From assembly GCF_001644665.1 (NCBI RefSeq), contig NZ_CP011393.1, positions 632,001 to 696,000 of the forward strand: 64,000 bases of DNA. Direction: 5' to 3'. Shown here piece after piece: positions 55,994 through 64,000 of this stretch; the stretch's first letter is position 1, and every line of letters begins with the position of its first letter. Source of the stretch: Fervidobacterium pennivorans. GTDB taxonomy: Bacteria > Thermotogota > Thermotogae > Thermotogales > Fervidobacteriaceae. The notes beneath the pieces were generated by a model. It saw only the letters and a list, made by a program, of their open reading frames with translations, did no database searches and was not told where the DNA came from. The position numbers were made by a program, and so were the translations under genes.

Positions 55994-56404
55994 ATGAAGA
56001 TTCAAGAAAGAAGTAGATTTCTTTTGATAATGGTAACATTATTTTTTTTGTTCATTAATGGCTCTGTCCTAAAAGCGGAAACTCTGAGATTGCAAAATAA
56101 TTCGTTCAATAATTCGTTCTCTGATTATCAATTAAATTCACCTTGGCAAGGATTTATAGTGGTAGCAAAGTATGTGTATAAATTTTTTAATATCGTAGGT
56201 GTAGTAGAAACTGGAATCAAGACTGTCAGAGCAATTGGGCAAACTACAGAAGAAGCTATATGGAAGCTTTACAATGCAATTCAAGAGGAAGAGATGATGG
56301 AGTATAACAAAAAGGTTATTTCAAGTACATTGACTATAGAACAAATATATCCAATCTCTTACTTCACAATGAATAACTTTGAAAAAACCGAAAATGGAGA
56401 GTGA
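55994..56404 (+). CDS. Small secreted protein of unknown function
   Basis: The 136-residue protein has a signal peptide (RFLLIMVTLFFLFINGSVLKA) and a short mature chain rich in Asn, Ser and Tyr, with an amphipathic central helix (VETGIKTVRAIGQTTEEAIWKLYNAI). No cysteine is seen in the mature part and no family is recognised. GGGGAGGA precedes the ATG. It ends one base before the CPBP start, so the two proteins are probably made together and may act as a pair. Confidence 0.6.
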   Translation: MKIQERSRFLLIMVTLFFLFINGSVLKAETLRLQNNSFNNSFSDYQLNSPWQGFIVVAKYVYKFFNIVGVVETGIKTVRAIGQTTEEAIWKLYNAIQEEEMMEYNKKVISSTLTIEQIYPISYFTMNNFEKTENGE

Positions 56405-56405
56405 A

Positions 56406-57650
56406 ATGAAACAGTCAAAGGATAGTTTTTTAAACCGATTTTTGAGCCATCGTGGTAGAATTTTTGAATATGTAATTTTCGTAACCTTATTTGTAATATT
56501 CTTTTCTTTAATAAACGGAGCACAAGAAAGCTTTGTCCCCACATATGGTGGGGTATTTTATATGTTTGTTATTGCATTTTTTGAAGAGCTTATATTCAGG
56601 AAATTTTTGTATGGTTTTTTAAGAAAAAGGAAAAATTCCATAATCGCCGCTATATTTTCGTCAGTTATCTTTTCAATTGCGCACACACAATATTATTCTT
56701 CACCTCTTTTGTTATTTAACATTTTCATTTTGGGGTTAAAGTATTGTGTAATATTTGACTATACGAATTCCGTTCTTTTTACTTCCTTAATGCACTTTTT
56801 GGAAAATGTATTTAGGCAAAAAATTCCAAAACAATTTTTCCCTATTATATCAGTTTCCTATTCAGATTCTGCAGTTATATCTTTTGTTTCGTTCTTTTTA
56901 GTTTTGTACTTTTATTATAAGAAAAATTCAACTTTACCTATTCAAAAAGAAGAAAGAAAAAAGCTCAATTTTATGGATTTTTTGCAATGGTGTTATCTTC
57001 AATCTCAGCATTTTCTCATTATTTTGTCAATTCCGTTTTTGTACGGGTATGATTTAAAAAAAGAAGAGATATTTATTGATCCTAAGTATAACAATATTCA
57101 AACGTACGTGAGCGTTCTTTTTGTTTTAACATCAGTATCGATCTTTATTTTCTACTTCTCTGAAAAATTCAAAAATTTCTTTTCGGTGTTTATGGCATAC
57201 ACTTACACAACATTTTGGTACATATTTTTAAACCTCTTTCTGAATGTAAAAGAAGGAAAAAACATTATAAACTTTTCTATTTTATACATATTTCTTTATG
57301 TTCACCTAAGAAAACAAAAGATTATACATAAGCTTGAATACATTCTTATTCCAAGCCTAAGCACTGTATTAATAGTAATCGAAATTGTTTTGAAAATGAA
57401 ACTTAGTGTAATACTTCTATCAGTAGCAATTTTAGTAGCAATTCTCGTACGTGAAAACGGTTTGTTGTATAATTTTTTAGCTTTTACAATTTCATCACTT
57501 ATTTCAAGGTTCAGTGGGGATGAATTTCAAATTTTTTACGCTTACTTTTGGGTAATTTATTCTTCAATACTGGTTTTTATTTTTTCATTGAAGTATTTAA
57601 AACTTGCATCAAATTCTTCAAAAGTTACTGTCTCCCAGGATGCCTGCTAA
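56406..57650 (+). CDS. CPBP-family intramembrane protease-like protein, 3' end altered
   Basis: About 414 residues with a dozen hydrophobic segments. The CPBP (Abi/CAAX protease) motifs are in the first third: FFEELIFRKFLYGFLRKR (EExxxR, near 60-65), FSIAHTQ (His near 92) and LMHFLENVF (HxxxN type, near 129). The C-terminal 250 residues are extra helices. These membrane proteins act as proteases or as self-immunity factors to bacteriocins. ATG 56406 is preferred to the TTG at 56379 because GGAGAG is well placed. The last residues, SQDAC, are read from the end of an IS481-like element, so the true C terminus is lost. Confidence 0.78.
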   Translation: MKQSKDSFLNRFLSHRGRIFEYVIFVTLFVIFFSLINGAQESFVPTYGGVFYMFVIAFFEELIFRKFLYGFLRKRKNSIIAAIFSSVIFSIAHTQYYSSPLLLFNIFILGLKYCVIFDYTNSVLFTSLMHFLENVFRQKIPKQFFPIISVSYSDSAVISFVSFFLVLYFYYKKNSTLPIQKEERKKLNFMDFLQWCYLQSQHFLIILSIPFLYGYDLKKEEIFIDPKYNNIQTYVSVLFVLTSVSIFIFYFSEKFKNFFSVFMAYTYTTFWYIFLNLFLNVKEGKNIINFSILYIFLYVHLRKQKIIHKLEYILIPSLSTVLIVIEIVLKMKLSVILLSVAILVAILVRENGLLYNFLAFTISSLISRFSGDEFQIFYAYFWVIYSSILVFIFSLKYLKLASNSSKVTVSQDAC

Positions 57651-58510
57651 TTAACTGGTGGTGGTGAAGACATATTTACCAGTTAATTTATTGAAAAGAT
57701 GATACAAACTCCCCACTTTTCTGAATACCTCCTCAAGTAATACCACAGGATATTCGTATACATGTCCTGATACCATTATTTTGCTTTCTGTAAATTTTTC
57801 ATATGGCGTCATCCCTTTCATCCCTTTTCCGTTGCTTGGTCTGGCTTTGTTCCACGTGTCTTGCCATCTTTGTGCCTTGTCTAAAAATTCAACCTTATTC
57901 TTGCATCTTTCAGCATGGTTCATCAAAAAGTATTCATCATCCGCTCTATGGCTGTTCTCTATTACTCCCATCAAGTGTTTTGCTCTCGGTGGTATTGGAC
58001 TTAACTGTAAATCTAACTTTTCAAATATCTCGTTCCATTCGTTCAATTTCCTTTCGCTTCCTGCGCAAAACTCCATTCCGTTATCCATCCGTATTTTCAT
58101 TCTCCATCTTACATTGTGCACTCTTAACCATAACGCTACTATCGAAATGAACATAAATCCAAACGTTGAATTTAATTCATATGAGTATGCTGTAAATCTT
58201 GTCCTGGTTGCTACGTCTATCATATTCCATTCGTATCTTGGCAATCTGTAATTTTTCATGTGCTGATATACTTCTTTGGGTAAGCTTTCTTTGTCTAATG
58301 GGAGTTTTTCGGTCTTCTTGACTTATCTTCCAAACAATCGTATACAGCTCTTCTTACTGTTGCTCTTGCAATACCTAATATCTTTGCTGTCTTTGATACA
58401 TTCTGGTTGTTAGCTTCAAAAACTTTACGAACAACTTCTCTTGCTTTTTGAGGGGACAGTTTTCTTAGTTCATGATATGATTATTCATAGGCTGACCTCC
58501 CATCCTGGAA
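57633..58510 (-). mobile_element. IS481-like insertion sequence
   Basis: The element of about 0.88 kb carries one broken transposase and ends that share CCAGGATG (57635-57642 and, on the other strand, 58508-58501). Its right end touches the left repeat of the next element at 58512. Similar CCAGGATG motifs stand alone at 38721 and 53485, perhaps solo ends of the same family. Confidence 0.6.
57651..58493 (-). pseudogene. IS481-like DDE transposase, frameshifted
   Basis: The C-terminal 202 residues (57651-58259) hold the DDE core: MIDVATRTRFTAYSYE (D), KIRMDNGMEFC (D) and MGVIENSHRADDEYF (E). The N-terminal part in another frame has the HTH SKTAKILGIARATVRRAVYD. A shift lies at the A5 run near 58317 (between KSRRP and the following EKLPLDKE) and a second one near the start (58475-58485). 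The gene is not readable without repair. Confidence 0.8.
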
Positions 58511-58511
58511 G

Positions 58512-59571
58512 GGATAATGTTAACTAAAAGTATTGAAACTTTCCAAAAACCGCATTATCCTTATAAAGAGGGGACACCCCCAACCAACTCTCGACAAAGG
58601 AGGTATCCCGATATGAACAACTCAACGCTCTCTTGTCCAAAATGCGGTTCCACCAGCTTATACAAAAACGGTCATGACAAATACGGTAACCAACAATTCC
58701 TTTGCAAACTCTGCCATCATTCTTTCAAACTTTCCCATTCTCACAAACGCAAAAACTTCTCTTTCCCTTATCCCAAATGCACTTCTTGTGGTAAATCTAT
58801 GCAAATTTACAAAGTCCGTCGCTCTTTCGTTGTCTTCCGTTGTAGAACTTGTCATACCAAAGATAGAGTTCCTTTTAACCTTCCTGAACCAGTCACTCTT
58901 ATTCCTGAGAAATTTAAATATTTCCGTTTTCCTATCTACTTCATCTTAAAAGCTTTCGTTTTGTATATGAAACACAATATGTCTTATCGCTCTCTTGCTC
59001 ATTCTCTTAATATCAAAGTATCTCATGTCACCATATACAAATGGGTTATTAAATTGTGTACTTTATTCTCTGTACTTTTTCCAACATTTACCATCGAAAA
59101 TGTTTTCTCAGTTCATGCTGATGAAACTGTTCTTGTGTTCAAAGAACAAAAGTACTATGTTTGGCTATTAGTTGATCACGAAACTAATTTTATCCTTTGT
59201 TGGCATGTCTCAAAGTATCGTGATATGGGACAAGTCAAAGTATTACTCGAGAAGTTCTTTGGTGATTCAAAACCTAAAAACATTGAACTTATTACTGATG
59301 GACTTGGTGCATATGAAAGTGCAGTAAAGCTGTTGTTCAGAAATATCAATCACGTAGTGGTACCGCTCGGTAAAAACAATCAATGTGAATCTAAGTTTTC
59401 ATTGTTGAAAGACTTTTTCCGACTCAAGCGAGGGCTGAAGAATACGAAGAACTTAGCGAAATATATTCAAGGATTTTGTGTAGTGAAGAATCTTTGGAAA
59501 ACGCACAATGGCAATATCAATCGCATTCTTTCACAATTACACTCTTTCATCACTACAAGTTAACACTATCC
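58512..59571 (+). mobile_element. Insertion sequence with zinc-ribbon DDE transposase, copy B
   Basis: Inverted repeats GGATAATGTTAACT (58512-58525) and AGTTAACACTATCC (59558-59571), one mismatch in 14, bound an element of 1060 bases. The right repeat overlaps the transposase stop codon. It carries a related but distinct transposase and a different end sequence from copy A, so it is a separate IS type of the same broad group. Confidence 0.78.
58613..59563 (+). CDS. Zinc-ribbon DDE transposase B
   Basis: The 316-residue protein has two zinc ribbons (SCPKCGSTSLYKNG with FLCKLCHHSF; KCTSCGKSMQI with FRCRTCHTK), a helix-turn-helix (HSLNIKVSHVTIYKWV) and a DDE core with VHADETVLV, LITDGLGAYE and NNQCESKFSL. 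ATG 58613 has AAAGGAGGT; an open frame to 58517 lacks a site. All catalytic residues are present, so the copy may be active. It is related to transposase A at 53745. Confidence 0.85.
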   Translation: MNNSTLSCPKCGSTSLYKNGHDKYGNQQFLCKLCHHSFKLSHSHKRKNFSFPYPKCTSCGKSMQIYKVRRSFVVFRCRTCHTKDRVPFNLPEPVTLIPEKFKYFRFPIYFILKAFVLYMKHNMSYRSLAHSLNIKVSHVTIYKWVIKLCTLFSVLFPTFTIENVFSVHADETVLVFKEQKYYVWLLVDHETNFILCWHVSKYRDMGQVKVLLEKFFGDSKPKNIELITDGLGAYESAVKLLFRNINHVVVPLGKNNQCESKFSLLKDFFRLKRGLKNTKNLAKYIQGFCVVKNLWKTHNGNINRILSQLHSFITTS

Positions 59572-59748
59572 GATATCTTATAAGTATTTCTATTATTTAT
59601 TATAATCAAACTGGCTGATAATTCAAGATTCAGAGTGTTAAATTCTTTAAATCTATCTTGACAAAATGAAGAAGTTAGGTTATGATTTTTAGCGCAAAGG
59701 AAAGGAAAACGAAGAAAAGCTTAAATAAAGAAATTTAAGAAAAGGTTC

Positions 59749-59776
59749 TTGACACTAAACGGAAATGTGATATAAT
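59749..59776 (+). promoter_or_regulatory. Promoter of tRNA-Asn
   Basis: TTGACA (59749-59754) and TATAAT (59771-59776), both consensus, are 16 bases apart and end 20 bases before the tRNA. Between 59572 and 59748 no gene is seen. Confidence 0.9.
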
Positions 59777-59796
59777 AGATAACGATATGTGTGAGT

Positions 59797-59872
59797 TCCG
59801 GCGTAGCTCAACCGGTAGAGCGGGTGGCTGTTAACCACTAGGCTGGGGGTTCGAGTCCCTCCGCCGGAGCCA
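59797..59872 (+). tRNA. tRNA-Asn (anticodon GTT)
   Basis: A 76-base cloverleaf is read: acceptor TCCGGCG with CGCCGGA, D arm AGCTCAACCGGTAGAGC, anticodon arm with loop CTGTTAA (anticodon GTT), T arm with GGTTCGAGTC, and an encoded CCA. It is a common integration target type, and the mobile zone ends about 220 bases upstream. Confidence 0.97.
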
Positions 59873-59880
59873 ACAAAGAG

Positions 59881-59910
59881 AAAGCAGAGTCGAAAGGCTC
59901 CGCTTTTTTG
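59881..59910 (+). terminator. Terminator of tRNA-Asn
   Basis: AAAGCAGAG (59881-59889) pairs with CTCCGCTTT (59898-59906), with one mismatch, followed by a T run. Confidence 0.75.
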
Positions 59911-59958
59911 TTTTAATGGTTGTATTCTAAAACTCAATGAACTGTTCTTGAAAAAGTG

Positions 59959-59967
59959 TGCTATAAT
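59959..59967 (+). promoter_or_regulatory. Extended -10 promoter of the HD-GYP gene
   Basis: TGCTATAAT (59959-59967) is an extended -10 element about 40 bases before the start; no good -35 is seen. Confidence 0.6.
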
Positions 59968-60007
59968 AAAAAAAGAGAATTATTTCCCTTTTAAGTGGGT
60001 GAGTTGA

Positions 60008-61714
60008 ATGAGAGAAAATAAGCAAAAAAGCCTGATGAGAATAATCAAGAGAAATAGATTTGTTTTTATTACATTTGTGGTCATTATAGCTATAATAGCT
60101 ATAACTTCACTTATTCACGAATGGCTACATATGAATTCCTACATGAAAAACAGGGAAACGTTTCGAGTGATCAATGACGTCATTGCTGGCAGGCGAGAGT
60201 TTAACAGTATTCTCCCGTACATGAAAGAATATGGATTTGATTATCGTTCTTATGAAGAATTGCTTGATGTTTATAAGAACGATGAATCTATTAAGAATGA
60301 GATACTGACCGAAATTTGCAAATTTGCTGAATTCGTACGAAAATCAGAGGAGAATGATTTCAAGGAATCATACAAAATACTGACTTTTTCAATGATATTC
60401 ATCGTATTTGGACTCTCAATTGGAATGCTTTTCTCTCATCGAAACTATAAATTAGTGAAATGCTATATAAAGGATTCTAAAGAAAGGTTCAACGAGCTTG
60501 CGGACAATATATACGTGGCAAAGCTCAATGAAGCGAATGTAGTGAGGTATTCGGAGGATGAGGATATCCAGAGAGCGGTGTATAAAATAAATCTGGTTCA
60601 CGATATATTAGAAAGTCTGAAGCACGTGCCAATGACCGCGAGTATTGAAGATTTTATTAGCGAAACAGGTAGTGCGCTGTGCAGATATTTTGATTCCGAA
60701 AGATTCTCTGTAGCACTTATAGACCACGAAGAATCAAAGATAGTAGCTGAAACGGCGTATTTTACTGACAAGCGAATTCAGATAAAGCTCGGACCAGGTT
60801 TTTCTCAGAAGTTCTCAGAAACATCTCTTGGAAAAATGATAACCGAGAGAACTAATTGGAGAATCATAAATGATTTGGAGGAATTCTATAGTTATACCAA
60901 ATCGAAGTCTATGAAATTGCTTCTGGAAGAAGGATTTAAATCTAACCTTACAGTCCTCGCAAGCATTAACACTGTACCTTTTGGATTCTTTTTCCTGACG
61001 TCCAGTAGACCTAATAATTTTACAGAAGATGATGCTAAGCTATTTTTCAGCGTTTCGGACATACTTTCACATAGGCTTTACTACACCCTCAACTTGCAGA
61101 AAGCATTATCGGCGTTTGCTCATAGTTTAACAGACTTAGTGGAATTCAAAGATAATGAAACTGGCAATCACATTAAGAGAGTGTCTCTATACACTAAATT
61201 GATAGCAAGCAACATGAATTTGCCACCTAAACTGATAAGAATCCTGTACGATTTTGCCCCTTTACATGATATAGGTAAGGTTGGAATTCCAGATAGTATC
61301 TTGTTGAAGCCAGGTAGACTTGATTCAGATGAATGGAAGATAATGCAGACACATGTGGGTATTGGAATGCATATAATAGACAGGTTGGCTGAGAACACAA
61401 ATGGTATAATTGACGCGGAGACAATAAATAGTATGAGGAACATAGTTCAAGATCATCACGAACGTTGGGATGGCAAGGGCTATCCGAATGGGAAACGTGG
61501 TGAAGAGATAAGCATAGAAGGTCGAATACTTGCAATTGCCGATGTATTCGACGCACTCACAACAAGGCGACCTTATAAGGAATCTATTCCTTTCGATGTG
61601 GCGGTCGATATGATTGTGAAAGAAAAAGGTAGGCACTTCGACCCAGCGGTTGTAAATGCTTTTACGAATTGCCTGGAAGAAATTAGAAGCGTGTATGAAA
61701 TGCTTAAAGATTAG
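60008..61714 (+). CDS. Membrane GAF/HD-GYP cyclic di-GMP phosphodiesterase
   Basis: The 568-residue protein has an N-terminal helix (FVFITFVVIIAIIAITSLI), a ~90-residue outer segment, a second helix (ILTFSMIFIVFGLSIGMLFS), a GAF-like region (~205-360) and an HD-GYP domain: HIKRVSLYTKLIA, LHDIGKVGIPD (HD near 420), HHERWDGKGYPNG (GYP near 491) and IADVFDALTTRRPYK. All metal residues are present. HD-GYP enzymes break c-di-GMP to pGpG or GMP. It balances cyclases such as the one at position 1. Its stop overlaps the convergent CapA gene by four bases. Confidence 0.93.
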   Translation: MRENKQKSLMRIIKRNRFVFITFVVIIAIIAITSLIHEWLHMNSYMKNRETFRVINDVIAGRREFNSILPYMKEYGFDYRSYEELLDVYKNDESIKNEILTEICKFAEFVRKSEENDFKESYKILTFSMIFIVFGLSIGMLFSHRNYKLVKCYIKDSKERFNELADNIYVAKLNEANVVRYSEDEDIQRAVYKINLVHDILESLKHVPMTASIEDFISETGSALCRYFDSERFSVALIDHEESKIVAETAYFTDKRIQIKLGPGFSQKFSETSLGKMITERTNWRIINDLEEFYSYTKSKSMKLLLEEGFKSNLTVLASINTVPFGFFFLTSSRPNNFTEDDAKLFFSVSDILSHRLYYTLNLQKALSAFAHSLTDLVEFKDNETGNHIKRVSLYTKLIASNMNLPPKLIRILYDFAPLHDIGKVGIPDSILLKPGRLDSDEWKIMQTHVGIGMHIIDRLAENTNGIIDAETINSMRNIVQDHHERWDGKGYPNGKRGEEISIEGRILAIADVFDALTTRRPYKESIPFDVAVDMIVKEKGRHFDPAVVNAFTNCLEEIRSVYEMLKD

Positions 61715-62745
61715 TCTTCAGACATAAGATTCTTTTTCGAGACATCATAAAGTTTTTCCAAAGTTTGTGAATTGATAAATTTGTCCGGTTTTTTTATAAA
61801 ATCGTTAACGGGAATTATTCTGAATAGAAGTTTCTCATTGTCGTAGTATTTCTGAACGAGCGTTAAGACGGGAGTCACTTGAGTGACTCCTTTTACTTTA
61901 TGGTACGTTATGTTTAGAATAACACCCTCATCTGTACCTGGATCTGTCATGTTTGAAAGGAAATTTCCGAGTGAATAAGCAATTAGTTTTGTTTTTAGTC
62001 CGTCTTTAACTAGTTCTATTTCTTGCAATACATGCGGATGACTTGCTATGACCAAATCAGCACCGCTTTTCAAAGCTAAATGAGCTAATTCTCTTTGTTC
62101 TTTTGTTGGTGTTGTTTGATATTCATTCCCGTAGTGGAGATAAACTATCACTATGTCGGATTCTTTCCTCATACTTTGTACTATGTTCATTATTACATCC
62201 TTGGATATGTATGTAAACATATATGCACGTTCCTTGTCCAGTTGTATGCCGTTGGTTGAATATGTGAAGGATGCAAGAGAAACTTTGATGTCTTTGACGT
62301 CTACAATTGTATATTCCTTCTCAAGTGGATTTAACCGAGCTCCGACGCATGTTAATCCGCTCTCAGAAACTTTCTTTATCGTTCTAATAAGCCCGCTTGC
62401 ACCTCTATCGAGCATGTGGTTGTTAGCGACATTAACGACATCAAAACCTGCATATTTTATAGCATCTAAAACTTCGTCCGGGGAGGAGAATCTTGGATAT
62501 CCTGTGTATGGCTTTCCTCCTAATGTGGTTTCGAGGTTGCAAAATGCCAGGTCAGTCTTTTCTATGTACGTCTTCACATATTTAAAGATGTTTTTGAAGT
62601 CGTATTTCCCGTTGGAAAGGGCAGAATCTATTATCGGTTTATGGAACATGATGTCACCAACAAAAGATAACGTTATCTCCATCCCGAATAGAGAGATAGT
62701 GATAAAGAATATAAAAAAGACACAAGTTAAGAAACGTCTATCCAT
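61711..62745 (-). CDS. CapA-family metallophosphatase-like secreted protein
   Basis: A signal peptide (LTCVFFIFFITISLFG) is followed by a PGA_cap/CapA domain: SFVGDIMFHKPIID, FCNLETTLGGKP, VVNVANNHMLDRGASGL and YLHYGNEYQTTPTKEQRELAH, then ASHPHVLQEIE. These motifs hold a metal centre of the calcineurin-like fold. CapA proteins are linked to poly-gamma-glutamate synthesis and export, but solitary copies are common and of unknown role. No capB/capC is nearby. GAGAGGA precedes ATG 62745. Confidence 0.87.
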   Translation of the reverse strand: MDRRFLTCVFFIFFITISLFGMEITLSFVGDIMFHKPIIDSALSNGKYDFKNIFKYVKTYIEKTDLAFCNLETTLGGKPYTGYPRFSSPDEVLDAIKYAGFDVVNVANNHMLDRGASGLIRTIKKVSESGLTCVGARLNPLEKEYTIVDVKDIKVSLASFTYSTNGIQLDKERAYMFTYISKDVIMNIVQSMRKESDIVIVYLHYGNEYQTTPTKEQRELAHLALKSGADLVIASHPHVLQEIELVKDGLKTKLIAYSLGNFLSNMTDPGTDEGVILNITYHKVKGVTQVTPVLTLVQKYYDNEKLLFRIIPVNDFIKKPDKFINSQTLEKLYDVSKKNLMSED

Positions 62746-62769
62746 AGGTTCCTCTCAATAGAAAAATTC

Positions 62770-62799
62770 AAAACCCGGTGCAGAACCGGGTTTTGATTA
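62770..62799 (-). terminator. Terminator of the rubrerythrin-like gene
   Basis: AAAACCCGGT (62770-62779) pairs with ACCGGGTTTT (62785-62794). On the minus strand it follows the stop at 62816 and ends in TTTTG. Confidence 0.85.
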
Positions 62800-62815
62800 T
62801 TAGTGCTTAGCAACA

Positions 62816-63295
62816 TTAAATCATGCTTCCCTCGCTGTAAGTTGATAAATCTTCACTCTGCAGTTTTTCGGATAATTTTCTGAGGTGTTCCTTTTCTTCT
62901 TTGATTATCTCTTCAACAGCTTTTGTGTCTGGAACGAGTAATTTGATCTCATTATAGTAAATTATTGAATCTTTTTCAACTTCTATAGCTTTTCTGAGTG
63001 CTCCAATAAGAGTCTCTGGCATTTTCTCCTCTTCAATTTCCGGGAAAATGAATGCTTTTGCGTATGTTTCAGCATAGCCGCCGACTTCTTCATTTTGCCA
63101 CGTTGCCATCGTTGGTTCATCGGCGTATTTCTTCATGATTTCTTCAAAACGATGAGCATGTTCTCTTTCTTGATTAGCGAGTTCTTTGAAGAACTCTTTC
63201 AATTGACCTTGTGCCTTGTCAGCAAGCTTTGAATAGTATGAATATCCGGACCCTTCGATTTTAACCGCTATTTGTAATAGTTCCTTTCCTGTCAT
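62816..63295 (-). CDS. Rubrerythrin-like ferritin-fold protein without rubredoxin domain
   Basis: The 159-residue four-helix protein has two di-iron motif pairs: KIEGSGYSYYSKLAD with EREHAHRFEEIM, and IEVEKDSIIYYNEIK with EEKEHLRKL. This matches the erythrin domain (COG1633), which reduces peroxide at a di-iron site. The C-terminal rubredoxin of classic rubrerythrin is absent, so electrons must come from elsewhere. ATG 63295 has GAGGTGAG. It is expressed from an extended -10 promoter through a long structured leader, so it may be under RNA-level control. Confidence 0.88.
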   Translation of the reverse strand: MTGKELLQIAVKIEGSGYSYYSKLADKAQGQLKEFFKELANQEREHAHRFEEIMKKYADEPTMATWQNEEVGGYAETYAKAFIFPEIEEEKMPETLIGALRKAIEVEKDSIIYYNEIKLLVPDTKAVEEIIKEEKEHLRKLSEKLQSEDLSTYSEGSMI

Positions 63296-63300
63296 AAGCT

Positions 63301-63420
63301 CACCTCATTCTAAACTGCACGCAAACACCAAAATTAATAAAGTGCAGTTTAGGCTGGGGTATTTCTTATCCGCCTTATACGCTTCCCCATCCCCAGCAGG
63401 CGGTATTATGGGACAATTCA
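63301..63420 (-). promoter_or_regulatory. Structured leader RNA of the rubrerythrin-like gene
   Basis: On the minus strand a continuous segment CCGCCT-GCTGGGG (63403-63391) can pair with AGGCGG (63375-63370) and with CCCCAGC (63359-63353). The order a-b-a'-b' gives a pseudoknot or two exclusive folds. An 11-base-pair stem, CTAAACTGCAC (63352-63342) with GTGCAGTTTAG (63320-63310), follows, ending three bases before the ribosome site. The layout looks like a riboswitch, but no known class is recognised. Confidence 0.5.
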
Positions 63421-63426
63421 CTTGAA

Positions 63427-63435
63427 ATTATACCA
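63427..63435 (-). promoter_or_regulatory. Extended -10 promoter of the rubrerythrin-like gene
   Basis: TGGTATAAT on the minus strand (63435-63427) gives a start near 63420 and a leader of about 125 bases. From 63436 to 63746 I see no gene; TGACTGAAATAGTCA near 63526 is a short inverted repeat. Confidence 0.6.
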
Positions 63436-63746
63436 TATTGGAACTCTAATCCGAAATCAAGTGTAAATCAAAAAACTAAGTGCACACAAGAATTGGCAAG
63501 ACAATTCTACTTTATTGGTAATAATTGACTGAAATAGTCAGAAAATGGGGGCCATAACATAAATGAACGATTTGATATAATAACAATGACCTTTACAAGT
63601 TTCCGTATTGAGAACACCAAAAAGATTTCCGGTAATAAGTCAAGAGGAGAAAAAATAGAAAAATAAAAAACCTAGTCAACACTTTGACTTTCAATAACTT
63701 AATATTTCACTTTCATTCTTCACATACTTGATTTCGTTCTTTTTAC

Positions 63747-64000
63747 CTATTTCATCGGTACATACGGTACGTTGTTCTTTAGTAAATAATACACTAAATT
63801 TACTAATTTCCTTGCAGTTAATATTAGCGCTCTCATGTGTTTGTGTGTTGTTGCTTCTGCGTACTTTTTGCGATAATATTCTTTGTATACAGGATCGTAT
63901 GTCTTTACTCCGTTCGCTGCCATTACTAGGTATGTTCTTAGATACTTGTTCCCTTTTTTCGTTAGTTGGTTGTTTTCTGATTTGTAATTTCCACTTTGAT
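63747..64000 (-). CDS. IS110-family transposase, C-terminal part (continues past window)
   Basis: The minus-strand frame runs from the right edge to TAG at 63749-63747 and encodes 83 residues: SGNYKSENNQLTKKGNKYLR, then YLVMAANGVKTYDPVYKEYY, and HKHMRALILTARKLVNLVYY. The GNKYLR...L and HKRALILTAR patterns match the Transposase_20 domain of IS110 elements, as in 48929-50128. Whether the whole gene is intact cannot be judged. Confidence 0.88.
   Translation of the reverse strand, partial: QSGNYKSENNQLTKKGNKYLRTYLVMAANGVKTYDPVYKEYYRKKYAEATTHKHMRALILTARKLVNLVYYLLKNNVPYVPMK

Overview
The window looks like a chromosome segment of a thermophilic Thermotogales bacterium, most likely Fervidobacterium or a close relative. 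The evidence is a short envelope protein with an SLH domain, a long coiled coil and a C-terminal membrane anchor (Omp-alpha layout), close matches from memory to Thermotoga maritima families (endonuclease V, the TM0936-type SAH/MTA deaminase, NfnAB), strong AGGAGGTG ribosome sites, frequent GTG/TTG starts and an AT-rich sequence. No rRNA is present, so the genus is an inference.

Positions 1-35262 are orderly housekeeping DNA. The plus strand carries a diguanylate cyclase, murB, an M18 aminopeptidase, a MarR regulator, two envelope proteins, a patatin and a degenerate patatin partner, an LptA-like protein, then miaA-dnaX-pilT-prfA-upp-rho, a TPR membrane protein, two tandem ArsB/NhaD-type permeases and nfi. 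A long terminator hairpin separates these from minus-strand ferritin and peroxiredoxin genes. An orphan peptide-binding protein follows and ends in a terminator; directly after it lies an ORF-less group II intron of the terminator-targeting class C type. The minus-strand block valS-folC-rsfS-mtaD-radical SAM, preceded by a degenerate GGDEF gene, is followed by an MFS permease and an rlmD-type methyltransferase.

Positions 35263-41458 are foreign or broken: a clostridial-looking cassette (small membrane protein, truncated serine recombinase, metallophosphoesterase), a second rlmD-like 3' remnant, repeat arrays, IS3 and IS21 fragments joined to each other, and a LacI fragment.

Positions 41532-45407 hold the most interesting unit: a 32-codon peptide gene, a radical SAM/SPASM maturase, an ABC ATPase and two ABC permeases, all on the minus strand. 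Together they form a candidate RiPP (modified peptide) system. Its only visible promoter has a run of 24 T in the spacer between -35 and -10, and a palindrome at the start site, so phase-variable and repressor-controlled expression is suggested.

Positions 45463-59571 carry nfnAB (electron-bifurcating ferredoxin:NADP oxidoreductase) beside a 5'-truncated second rho, followed by a graveyard of IS110, IS3, IS481-like and zinc-ribbon DDE elements. These have cut glgP, hisE and a PD-(D/E)XK gene. A small secreted protein plus a CPBP protease, under a promoter with an 18-base palindrome, sits inside this zone. From 59749 to 63435 the normal genome resumes with tRNA-Asn, an HD-GYP phosphodiesterase, a CapA-like protein and a rubrerythrin-like ferritin with a structured leader. 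An IS110 C-terminal fragment runs off the right edge.
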